Origin: Anaerolinea sp.
GTDB taxonomy: Bacteria; Chloroflexota; Anaerolineae; Anaerolineales; Anaerolineaceae
Assembly: GCA_013824385.1 (NCBI GenBank)
Contig: PNNU01000026.1
Coordinates: forward strand, 1-16,367
Direction of reading: 5' to 3'
Length of the DNA stretch: 16,367 bases
In this document: piece by piece, positions 1-7,600 of the stretch
Layout: every line of letters begins with the position of its first letter
How positions within the stretch are numbered: the stretch's first letter is position 1
The notes under the pieces: model-generated
Databases searched by the model: none
Seen by the model: the letters and a program-made list of their open reading frames with translations, nothing else
Told to the model about the DNA's origin: nothing
Made by a program: the position numbers and the translations under genes

Positions 1-934
1 ACTCAATAGTCTGCTTCAAGCCATCTTCCAAAGCCCAAAAGGATTCATAAGGCAAGGCTCTGAGCCGATCAATGTTCACTGACCACTTCTCTGGCTCTCC
101 TGGCCGGACAGAGCCACTGTACACCAGTTTGGGCTGCACCTGCAATATCCGGCAGGCGGTTTCTACCAATTCCTGAATGGAGTGTTCTTTGCCTGAGGCA
201 AGATTATAGACCTCGCCTTTCATCTCACCGTATTCTGCTACTTTCATCATCGCTTGAGCGGCATCTTCTATGTAAATGAAATCCCGGATCTGGTTGCCAT
301 CGCCATATAATAAGATTTCATCAGGGTTATCGAGAATCTTGCAAATCAGGTCGTAGACTACCAATTTGCGCTGCCGGGGGCCATAGATGGAGAAAATCCG
401 TACGGATGCTGCACGAATATCATACAACTTGCTGTAAATTTGAATATACCGTTCAGCGGCCAATTTCGACGCTCCATAAGGTGATATCGGTACAGTAGGA
501 TCATCCTCGTATATTGGAATCCGCATCGGATTACCGTATACGGCCGCTGAAGAAGGAAAAATCAACCTCCCGGTCCATTTAGAGCGACGGAGCGTCTCCA
601 ATATTTGAAATGTGCACGCCAGGTTGATACGAAAATCCAGATCGGGGTATTCTACCGAAAACGGAACGTAGGCGGTCCCCACAAGATGAAAAAATATTTG
701 ATAATCCTGCTCAGCCAGGATTTTATCCCAATTGGTAATTTGGATGTCTTCTTCAATCAAGCGGATTTGACTTGAAAGGTGAGCGATATTCTCCCAGGAT
801 CCTGTCGTTAGTTTATCCATGATAGTAACCGCGGCTCCGGCTTTGACTAATAACTCAACCAAATGTGAACCCAGAAAGCCTGCTCCTCCAGAAACTAACA
901 CGGGTTTGCCCTGCCAAAAGCCATCATCAATCAT
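1..934 (-). CDS. NAD-dependent epimerase/dehydratase (SDR), 3' end outside window
   Basis: Extended SDR sugar-nucleotide enzyme, probably an epimerase or dehydratase acting on an NDP-sugar precursor of the polysaccharide. I translated it directly; 311 codons are visible and the frame stays open to the window edge. The N-terminal Rossmann motif GGAGFLG is at residues 16-22. The catalytic region has PSSAAVYG (127-134, candidate Ser) and the YxxxK pair Y153/K157 in SPYGASK. A later YGDGNQIRDFIYIED stretch is the usual substrate-side motif of UDP-glucose 4-epimerase-like enzymes. The ATG at 934 overlaps the end of the upstream glycosyltransferase by 8 bp, which suggests translational coupling and supports this start. 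The exact reaction (4-epimerase, 4,6-dehydratase or other) cannot be decided from the motifs. Confidence 0.9.
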   Translation of the reverse strand, partial: MIDDGFWQGKPVLVSGGAGFLGSHLVELLVKAGAAVTIMDKLTTGSWENIAHLSSQIRLIEEDIQITNWDKILAEQDYQIFFHLVGTAYVPFSVEYPDLDFRINLACTFQILETLRRSKWTGRLIFPSSAAVYGNPMRIPIYEDDPTVPISPYGASKLAAERYIQIYSKLYDIRAASVRIFSIYGPRQRKLVVYDLICKILDNPDEILLYGDGNQIRDFIYIEDAAQAMMKVAEYGEMKGEVYNLASGKEHSIQELVETACRILQVQPKLVYSGSVRPGEPEKWSVNIDRLRALPYESFWALEDGLKQTIE

Positions 935-2105
935 GTATCAATCCTATCAGATCATAGTAAGCCTGCACAGTTTGCGCGGCGACAGCATCGGGATTGAAAA
1001 GCCGCATGGCACGTGCGTGGGCCGCCTGCCCCATCGCATATCGAGCAGTGTCATCCTCGAGAACCCTGATGATGCAATCAGTCATCCCCTGAACATCGCC
1101 GACGTTTACCAAATAGCCGCTCACACCTTCGGCTATCATCCAGGGAATCCCACCTACATAGGTGGCAACTACCGGTTTTCCAGCCGCCATCGCCTGGGCA
1201 ATCGTCATTGGGGCAGTTTCTTCGAGCGAGGTCATCACAACCAACGTTGCCTGACGATATAATTTTAATAGCTCCTGCTGTTCGATAAAACCCTTGAATG
1301 AAACTTTCTCCAATAGCCCCAAGGCAAGGATTCTCTCCTTTACTCGCTCAAAATAGGTCGCATCAGCAACACTTCCGGTCATCACTAACAGCGATAATGG
1401 GAAACGCGCTGCGACCAACGCAAATACCTCGATCAACCCAATGACGTCTTTACGCTCTGTAATTGTGCCAACCCATAAAATGACCGGGGGGTGTGAAGGC
1501 ACCGTCTCTGAAAAATCTTTAAAAAAGTTGGCCGAGATTGGGTTACCAATCTGATATACATGCTTACTATTTAGCCATCTCGCTAGCATAGTAGCGGTAT
1601 AGTCGCCGGAGTTCGAAATTACTGCACGCGCATTGGCAAGGCTCTTTCTTGCCATTTGCATCACCGCTATTCGACGATACAGACCGGGCAAGCCGCGATA
1701 ATGGTTGGTTCTTGCCATTCGCGGGACTAAAAATTCCAATCCATGCACCGCCAACAGCATTGGCGATAAATTATCAGCAGCAACTGAGTACTCACTAAAC
1801 CCCTCAACGTGAATGACATCCGGTTGAATCTTGCGGTATACCCGGCGGACTCGCCAGGCATCCAGCGTGAGGGCGCGCAGTACATAAAACTGTGGACGTG
1901 TTGCTATCCAGTGAAAGGTTACATGGCCGCGCTTTTCGACTTCATCTCGATTGATTGTACGATTACACGACACTACATGCAGATCCAGGTCTTCACGGTT
2001 GGCTAAGGCATGGGTCAGGTAGAGAGCAACCGCCTCAACCCCTCCACGGATATGGGATTCATCATAGGGATACACCGTGCCAAGTGCCACTCGGATTTTA
2101 CTCAT
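927..2105 (-). CDS. GT-B glycosyltransferase, GT4-like
   Basis: Cytoplasmic retaining glycosyltransferase that would add one sugar from an NDP donor to the growing glycan. It has 392 residues, normal for GT4. The N-terminal acceptor domain carries the Gly-rich loop RGGVEAVALYL (20-30) and the conserved AVHGLEF (119-125). The donor domain begins near WVGTITERKD (211-220) and holds SLEETAPMTIAQAMAAGKP (293-311). In the classical E-x7-E motif the second Glu is here Gln304; I believe this ETAPM..AQAMAAG form is a normal subfamily variant. The ATG at 2105 is preceded by GAGGAA about 11 bases upstream, a usable but slightly distant ribosome-binding site. A 364-bp gap separates it from the previous gene, so it may have its own promoter. 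Donor and acceptor are unknown. Confidence 0.9.
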   Translation of the reverse strand: MSKIRVALGTVYPYDESHIRGGVEAVALYLTHALANREDLDLHVVSCNRTINRDEVEKRGHVTFHWIATRPQFYVLRALTLDAWRVRRVYRKIQPDVIHVEGFSEYSVAADNLSPMLLAVHGLEFLVPRMARTNHYRGLPGLYRRIAVMQMARKSLANARAVISNSGDYTATMLARWLNSKHVYQIGNPISANFFKDFSETVPSHPPVILWVGTITERKDVIGLIEVFALVAARFPLSLLVMTGSVADATYFERVKERILALGLLEKVSFKGFIEQQELLKLYRQATLVVMTSLEETAPMTIAQAMAAGKPVVATYVGGIPWMIAEGVSGYLVNVGDVQGMTDCIIRVLEDDTARYAMGQAAHARAMRLFNPDAVAAQTVQAYYDLIGLIHD

Positions 2106-2469
2106 AAACTTGAATGTTCCTCAAAAAGCTTTCGGTGGTTTTTTGCCAATCTTCATCAACTCAACTACAATGGCAGCCCATGAGAATATTCACGCGGATA
2201 TAGAAATATCTCAGAACGATGAACCCACGTCGCGCAGTGAGTACTCAGCATCGCCAGTTCCTCCCGTTAATAGCGTCGCCGCGAATAGTAAATAACAGAT
2301 ACCAGATATCAATTAACTCAAAAACCTATCCAGTCCGTTCCTGATCCACAATTCCTATCTACTCATTTCTTCCGGAAAAGGGACCAAGGCAATGCCATAT
2401 CAGAGCCGCGCAATGGTACGAATAAAAGATAACGACCACTAATTTCTCGCGGATTCGCGGAATATTTCC
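2106..2469. other. 364-bp intergenic gap with candidate promoter and weak coding relics
   Basis: This is the longest gap inside the cluster. It contains no convincing gene. On the minus strand I see a plausible promoter (2285-2312) and a 28-codon ORF at 2251-2165 preceded by GGGAGGAA. A 20-codon open stretch at 2160-2098 (DEDWQKTTESFLRNIQ) runs into the next gene in another frame and might be the tail of a lost glycosyltransferase. A perfect 10-bp palindrome TGAGTACTCA lies at 2238-2247. No strong terminator hairpin was found. Confidence 0.5.
2285..2312 (-). promoter_or_regulatory. Candidate internal sigma70-like promoter
   Basis: On the minus strand, TTGATA (2312-2307) and TACTAT (2290-2285) are separated by 16 bp. 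The first matches the -35 consensus in five of six positions, the second the -10 in four of six. It sits about 180 bp before the start of the glycosyltransferase at 2105, in the only long gap of the cluster. It would drive that gene and the epimerase. It was found by eye only, so a chance match is quite possible. Confidence 0.3.
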
Positions 2470-3606
2470 TTAATTCTGTTTTGGAGAAACCAACCGCTTC
2501 AAGAATCTCCATATGGGAGTTTTCGCAGGTTCTATGCCCGTCCACATCTTAACCAATATTTGCCAATCATGGTGAAATGCCATCAAGTTGGTGTTGGCGT
2601 AGAACTGAATATCCGCCACCAGCGTATCCTTGCGAGACCGCTTTGGCAATGGCGTCGTAAAAACTGTCTGTCCATGTAACAAATCTGATATGCCATCTTC
2701 ACCGCCATTTAGAATGGTACGCCAGACAAGGGCATGCTGCCTTGCATATTCTTTCCAAGTTAACCCAGCTACACAATCTACCAAGCTCTGACGTTGCAAG
2801 GACAATTTTGAAAAAATGGCTCTTAATTCCTCCAGATTTGTAAATGGGTAAATTATCCCTCCGTTTATATCCAGGTGGAAACCTTGGGGAGTTACTATAG
2901 TGGGAACGCCAGCTGCTAACGCATCTAGCAATCCCATAGAACCTTCATCAAAGCCAAGGTAGAGATAGTAATCAAATGTCGGAACACGCTCAAGGTTAAT
3001 TTTATAATCTTCCAATCCATTCTCTGTTCCAGGAAAGAATCGAACAGTCGCTCCTGCCTCCTCCAGGTAAGGAATCACTTTTTCCCAGCCACGACCGATA
3101 ATCTCAAAATGGAAAACATCCAGGCTCGTCGTTTGTGCCAGTTTGATCAACAATTTCTCGTTCTTGCACCGGTCTGGTTTCATCCGGCTGGTAATCCCGA
3201 TGATGATTCGTCGTGGTTTTATCTGTCCATCTTGTGCAGGCGAAATAAAACACAGCTTTTCCCGTTTGATTCCACGCCTGGCCAATTCTTCCAATGTCAT
3301 ACGCGACATACAAATAGCCATATCGGCTTTTTTCAAGCAGTTGCGCAGATACCAGAGACTGGCTGGCCGATCTACATGGGTAACCCAAAGCGTATTCTTC
3401 GAATGCGTCTCTACTTTCCTGTTATTAAAATCGTTAAAATATATAAAGTGATTAATGTCCACATCTGGTGAAGGCTGAGCAGCAATATCGGCCTGAACAT
3501 TCCAATTAGAAAGGTTCTCTACTAACCGTACTGCGAACTTCTCGAATATCCAGCCCATATCCTTTAGTACCAGACGCACTGTGATTGGCTCAAGATTATT
3601 GTTCAT
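2470..3606 (-). CDS. GT-B-like glycosyltransferase
   Basis: Probable glycosyltransferase of the GT-B fold, 378 residues. The best evidence is the C-terminal donor-binding region GFDEGSMGLLDALAAGVPT (218-236), followed by IVTPQGFHLDINGG. This has the usual shape of GT4 enzymes (acidic residue, Gly-leu, then D/E-A-L-A-x-G-x-P); the second acidic residue is Asp228 rather than Glu. The N-terminal half (VTHVDRPASLWYLRNCLKKAD, split around residue 85) and FEIIGRGWE (167-175) fit a GT-B architecture but are divergent. The ATG at 3606 overlaps the previous gene by 11 bp, so the two are probably coupled. It ends at the 364-bp gap. Sugar specificity is unknown. It is more divergent than its two neighbours. 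Confidence 0.8.
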   Translation of the reverse strand: MNNNLEPITVRLVLKDMGWIFEKFAVRLVENLSNWNVQADIAAQPSPDVDINHFIYFNDFNNRKVETHSKNTLWVTHVDRPASLWYLRNCLKKADMAICMSRMTLEELARRGIKREKLCFISPAQDGQIKPRRIIIGITSRMKPDRCKNEKLLIKLAQTTSLDVFHFEIIGRGWEKVIPYLEEAGATVRFFPGTENGLEDYKINLERVPTFDYYLYLGFDEGSMGLLDALAAGVPTIVTPQGFHLDINGGIIYPFTNLEELRAIFSKLSLQRQSLVDCVAGLTWKEYARQHALVWRTILNGGEDGISDLLHGQTVFTTPLPKRSRKDTLVADIQFYANTNLMAFHHDWQILVKMWTGIEPAKTPIWRFLKRLVSPKQN

Positions 3607-4897
3607 GGTATTTTCTCACTATTGAGACCGGTATGTAATCGCCTATCAGGTACCGTAAGATGGGGGAACCTTCCTGCGCAAGTGTTGCAATATTACATTT
3701 TTCATACACAAGCATCTTCAGGTTCTCAGCCAGTGCCAGGGCAAACTTGCGGTCCTGCAATATCCGGACGATAGACCTGGCGAATGACTCCGGCTCATCG
3801 GCAATCAGAATATTCTTCTCGTGGGCCACTGAAATACCCTCTGCTCCCAATGTGGTTGAGACAACCGGAATACCGCAGGCCCCTGCCTCCAAAATCTTGA
3901 AGCGAGTACCAGATTCAAACCTCAAGGGTACCAGAGCAACATCTGCATAACACAAGTAAGGTAAAACTGTGGTCAACTGACCAGTAATAGTGATTCCAGG
4001 ATCCCTGATGTCGGACAAGATTTGGTTGGAGCCAGTACCGACACAATAGAGATGAACATCGGGTATTTGTTGGCGTACTATAGGTAATACACAACCGATC
4101 ACCCAACGCGCCGCATCGTCCATGGCATTACCTGGCGTGAAAGTGCCTGCCAGATACATACAGGGACTCTTTAGATTGTCAGCCGGTGGCGGCACCTGTT
4201 GATAGAGTGCGATATCTATCACATTCGAGAAAATATGGATCTGGCGGGAATCTTTAGCCAGGCTGCAATAGTATTCGGCATCCACTTTAGATACGGCGGT
4301 AGTCACGTCCGCCAATTGCGTCCCCCATCTCTCCTCATCTTCTTTATCTTTACCTGATTTTTTTATCCTTCTTCGTTCAAGCCCACTCCTAGCAAATGGT
4401 AATCCTCTCAGGACAAATCGTGACCATACAGAGTCTGTATCTACCACAACCTTGTAGTCAGTATGATCCTTAATGTACTTTAGAAGTGGGTAGGAAATAT
4501 TACCGTAGCCCAACCAAATCACATCTGCATGGACATCACTGGCAATTGTCAGCAAATGCCCAAAGTCCTCAGTCATCGGTTCCCAACCGGACTTGATCAC
4601 ATGCCAACCCAGAGTCCTTTTGGATATAGCATTTATCGCCCTCGACAGAAAACGAGTATAGCGACTGGTAGGCACAAAAGGAGCAAAGAAGAAGCCTTTA
4701 CAATATTGTTCATAGAATGCCAAATCCTCAGTTCCACCTTGCTTATCGGGGCTGACCCTGTTATAGATATACAGGTCAGATATCTGAGCAAGAGCCTTTA
4801 TCGAATTCTCAATCCGCAAGGTGGGCCCTCCCACGGGCGGGTGATGCAAAACAGGGGTAGCAAACAGAACCCTTGGTTTAATTACCATTACTTGCAT
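3596..4897 (-). CDS. GT-B glycosyltransferase (Glyco_trans_1_4 / PEP-CTERM-type sugar transferase)
   Basis: Glycosyltransferase of 433 residues. An N-terminal PRVLFATPVLHHPPVGGPTL segment (8-27) carries the Gly-rich loop. VVDTDSVWSRFVLRG (151-165) resembles the D-x-E/D-S motif of PslH/Stp1-like enzymes. The donor-binding block VPLRFESGTRFKILEAGACG (323-342) continues into IPVVSTTLGAEG. This last motif is typical of the group that attaches sugars in exopolysaccharide loci. The ribosome-binding site AAGGAG (4905-4900) is only 2 bases from the first ATG at 4897 but 11 bases from the ATG of Met4 at 4888, so Met4 (MVIKPRVL) may be the real start. A short ERRRIKKSGKDKEDEERWG segment (174-192) is strongly charged. 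The gene overlaps the next by 11 bp. Confidence 0.88.
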   Translation of the reverse strand: MQVMVIKPRVLFATPVLHHPPVGGPTLRIENSIKALAQISDLYIYNRVSPDKQGGTEDLAFYEQYCKGFFFAPFVPTSRYTRFLSRAINAISKRTLGWHVIKSGWEPMTEDFGHLLTIASDVHADVIWLGYGNISYPLLKYIKDHTDYKVVVDTDSVWSRFVLRGLPFARSGLERRRIKKSGKDKEDEERWGTQLADVTTAVSKVDAEYYCSLAKDSRQIHIFSNVIDIALYQQVPPPADNLKSPCMYLAGTFTPGNAMDDAARWVIGCVLPIVRQQIPDVHLYCVGTGSNQILSDIRDPGITITGQLTTVLPYLCYADVALVPLRFESGTRFKILEAGACGIPVVSTTLGAEGISVAHEKNILIADEPESFARSIVRILQDRKFALALAENLKMLVYEKCNIATLAQEGSPILRYLIGDYIPVSIVRKYHEQ

Positions 4898-4922
4898 TTC
4901 TCCTTATGATTATGAATACAAA

Positions 4923-4951
4923 AAAATAGTGTCTGCCCAGCACGATGACAA
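4923..4951 (-). promoter_or_regulatory. Candidate internal promoter
   Basis: In the 93-bp gap upstream of the glycosyltransferase at 4897, the minus strand shows TTGTCA (4951-4946), a 17-bp spacer and TATTTT (4928-4923). Spacing is ideal; the -35 matches in five of six positions and the -10 in four of six. It could add transcription of the three downstream glycosyltransferases. The evidence is a consensus match by eye only. Confidence 0.25.
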
Positions 4952-4990
4952 TGACCTTGAATTTCGGTTAGCTCAATAATTACTTGAAAT

Positions 4991-6436
4991 TTATGTTGCT
5001 TTCGTAATTTGATCACTTGAATCCAAAGGCTTTGCACCTGGAAGAGAAATACTGGCGAAAGTTATCCCAAGTACTAACCAAGCGAAAGAAACACCGTCTG
5101 ATATATTTGGATCTGTTAACAAAGAGTTGAGAAAAAACGCCAAACTCGCCCCTAGACATGCTAAACAGTTGTATCCAGTATTATGCCTACGTTCGGAGAC
5201 ACACTTAGAAGTACCTCTCCAAAAAAGGATAAAAAAGAAGCCCAGCAATCCAACCAAACCAAGAAAACCTCCACCCAGCGCAGTGTTTAAGAAAAAATTC
5301 TGTTCCCACATAATAAAATTGTCAGTTAGGGTCACAAAAGTTCCATAGCCGATTCCGAAGGGATTTCTCCTAAATAGGTCTATTCCTTTTTCAATAAGAT
5401 AGAGGCGTGTTTGTCCACTCGGGTCATTGTAAAACGATGTAGTTGATTGTATTCGATCCAAGGTCTCTATCGTTATGATTTTCGGTAATATTATCATCAA
5501 ACCTATGATCAGAGCCGCCGCATAAAGGATCACTCTGGTTTTCTTTTTCACCCGCAGGGCATATAATAAGACTGGGATTATAGCTATCAACATGCTCGCA
5601 AAACTCGCTCTGGATCCAGTCATGGCTAGCACTATCAAATTAAGTAAATAAACTGCACCGGCCAGTAAGCTTTTTTTGAGTCCGGTATCAAAGAGGGCGA
5701 AAGTCAGCGCTATTACTGCCCCTATGCCTACAATCAGACCGATGGTATTAGGCCCAAAATAAATACTTCCTATCCGTGGGATCATATATATGCCACCTAA
5801 CCGAGAAGTTATAAGGTAAGAAAGGGCCTTTTCAAAAAAGATTCCCGGAAAAATCGGAGCAATTAAAATAAACGCGTCGAATAAAACATTACTGATAAGT
5901 AAAAGTTCCAAGGTATGGTAAATCTTTTCTTGAGTAGTTAGTAAATATCGGCATACAATAATTACTGAGATAAATAAGAAAGTTGATTGTCGGAACATGG
6001 CATAACCAGGTAGCGTAAGAATATTGCCTGACGCGATCAACCCGCCCAACAAAAGTGATATGAGAAAAATCCAAATAGGGTCTCGCAGTACATTTTGCTT
6101 GGTCTGCCTACTATTATTAAAATTTGAAAAGAGCAATAACAGTAATCCCATATATATAATCACCTCAGGAAGCCTCAGAGTATACGCCAAAGGGCCGAGG
6201 AAGGATGGGGCTACATTAATCGGAAGCCACCAAGCCAATGCGATAATATAAACAACAATATCTAAACTAAAAAACCTTAATGCTACGAAAAAGGCTACCA
6301 ATGCTATCATTACAATACCAATTTTTATGTTAATTCGAATCAAAAAACCAACCATCACAGGCAAAACAACAACAGATATGACCGCTATGATCTGGATGAT
6401 TTTATTGCGTAATGAATATTCTGCATACTTTCTCAT
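4991..6436 (-). CDS. O-antigen polymerase/ligase-like membrane protein (Wzy_C type)
   Basis: Polytopic inner-membrane protein of 481 residues with about ten to twelve hydrophobic segments, starting near residue 13. Family landmarks are FGPNTIGLIVGIGA (227-240), AMTGSRASFASM (271-282), where a small TGSR-like motif is typical of the Wzy_C/O-antigen ligase family, and the large periplasmic loop (about 321-380). That loop contains QTRLYLIEKGIDLFRRNPFG (342-361) and then GIGYGTF. The family polymerises repeat units or transfers a finished glycan from undecaprenyl diphosphate to an acceptor. Where many family members have His-Asn before the last helices, this protein reads EQNFFLNTALGGG (378-390). 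An 18-bp gap separates it from the upstream gene. It is visibly AT-richer than the export genes. Polymerase versus ligase cannot be told from sequence alone. Confidence 0.85.
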   Translation of the reverse strand: MRKYAEYSLRNKIIQIIAVISVVVLPVMVGFLIRINIKIGIVMIALVAFFVALRFFSLDIVVYIIALAWWLPINVAPSFLGPLAYTLRLPEVIIYMGLLLLLFSNFNNSRQTKQNVLRDPIWIFLISLLLGGLIASGNILTLPGYAMFRQSTFLFISVIIVCRYLLTTQEKIYHTLELLLISNVLFDAFILIAPIFPGIFFEKALSYLITSRLGGIYMIPRIGSIYFGPNTIGLIVGIGAVIALTFALFDTGLKKSLLAGAVYLLNLIVLAMTGSRASFASMLIAIIPVLLYALRVKKKTRVILYAAALIIGLMIILPKIITIETLDRIQSTTSFYNDPSGQTRLYLIEKGIDLFRRNPFGIGYGTFVTLTDNFIMWEQNFFLNTALGGGFLGLVGLLGFFFILFWRGTSKCVSERRHNTGYNCLACLGASLAFFLNSLLTDPNISDGVSFAWLVLGITFASISLPGAKPLDSSDQITKAT

Positions 6437-6454
6437 AAAAATGAAATTTCTCTT

Positions 6455-7600
6455 TCAATTAATGGTTTTACAGCGTTTTTGCAAGGTAGGCGTCCAGCTT
6501 TTATGCAACATTTCAAAATACCAGCCTTCTTTCTCGGCAGATTGTAAACATTCTTCCAGCACATCCCCGTGAACAGTATTCACGTATTGTGAGGGATTAT
6601 TTGCCGGAACAAAGTGATCAAAAAAGGCTGGGAAATTCTCTTTAAGTTCTGGAAGGAATTCTGGATAACTATGCTTTGCTGAATTGGCCCAAAACAATTG
6701 ATCTGTCGGAGCACGTCCATCAAATCCCCAAAGGAAAATCGCTTTGCCTAAAGTGCAACCTAGTGGTAAAAGCAAACAGGGTAACACATTCCCTAACCTG
6801 GGTAAATTAAAATCCTGACATAGATCAACATTAACTGTAGTATGCGTACCATCCGGAATTGGTATTAATCGATCAGCATATTCTCGCATTTCCCGCCTGA
6901 CGATACTATAAAACATCGCCGGAAAAACAAAATAGGTGTTTGTTTCTGACAAACGCAAGGCCAAATCTTTTCTGAATGCCCGGGCAAATTTTGTATCACT
7001 AAAATGATATATGGCATCGCCCGCAACGATAAAATGAGGGTTGATTTTATGCCAGAGATCCGGGTCGCGCACAATAGTATTACAAACGATGCGATACCCA
7101 TCTGACCAATCCATCTTTCCTGCTTTGGATAAGGACGGACCTGTCCCAAATATATAGACTTTTTCTAGATGCTGCTTCCGCAGCGAATCAATAGCACTTT
7201 TAAAACGCTGGAAGGATAGGGGTAGATCCGTTTTTTCTTTAGCACAATATTCTGCAAGATAGAACCAAGCCCATCCTGCTAGATGGTTTTTTAGGTGGTC
7301 AATGTCAAATAAACCGCCTCGGTAATATCCATATTTTTTAGTAAAGAGACTGTATTCCCCAAACACCAGGGCAGGTTGAGAGCTCAGTGCTACGAAGAGC
7401 GGTAAGTGCGAATGCGTTGTTAGAGTTCGCCCCGGAACATAATAGTTCAGGCGCGCCTTGATATCCTGAAGTTGCTCCGGTGTTATTGCGCGGGATACCA
7501 GGTGAATATTTTCATCCGTAGAAACATCATCCACTAATTTTTGGACAGACTTAACTCCTGCTACAATTACTTTCTCAAAAAATACTTTGAATTTAGTCAT
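6455..7600 (-). CDS. Putative glycan enzyme with GTGPSL motif (MptE-like/DUF115 or GT42-like)
   Basis: A 381-residue cytoplasmic protein I cannot assign firmly. The central VYIFGTGPSLSKAGKMDWSD stretch (148-167) has the nucleotide-binding pattern G-x-G-P-S-L. It is followed by CNTIV (173-177), a GDAIYHF block (194-200), the hydrophobic GNVLPCLLLPLGC (270-282) and WGFDGR (291-296). This order of GxGPSL, conserved Asn, then G-x-D resembles both the MptE-like/DUF115 family (including Maf flagellin glycosyltransferases) and GT42 sialyltransferases such as CstII. The N-terminal 140 residues match nothing I recognise and include a Tyr-rich segment YGYYRGG (90-96). The start overlaps the wzt stop by 4 bp (ATGA), indicating coupling to the exporter. 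It likely transfers a sugar or other group to the glycan; the substrate is unknown. Confidence 0.75.
   Translation of the reverse strand: MTKFKVFFEKVIVAGVKSVQKLVDDVSTDENIHLVSRAITPEQLQDIKARLNYYVPGRTLTTHSHLPLFVALSSQPALVFGEYSLFTKKYGYYRGGLFDIDHLKNHLAGWAWFYLAEYCAKEKTDLPLSFQRFKSAIDSLRKQHLEKVYIFGTGPSLSKAGKMDWSDGYRIVCNTIVRDPDLWHKINPHFIVAGDAIYHFSDTKFARAFRKDLALRLSETNTYFVFPAMFYSIVRREMREYADRLIPIPDGTHTTVNVDLCQDFNLPRLGNVLPCLLLPLGCTLGKAIFLWGFDGRAPTDQLFWANSAKHSYPEFLPELKENFPAFFDHFVPANNPSQYVNTVHGDVLEECLQSAEKEGWYFEMLHKSWTPTLQKRCKTIN

Noticed and set aside
2454..2469. CGCG-AATC-CGCG as a terminator after the 3606-2470 gene
   Set aside because: The stem has only four pairs and no T-run follows.
2363..2545. 60-codon minus-strand ORF at the end of the 3606-2470 glycosyltransferase
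   Set aside because: It starts inside the glycosyltransferase in another frame, has no ribosome-binding site and no family motif; the glycosyltransferase reads well to its own stop.
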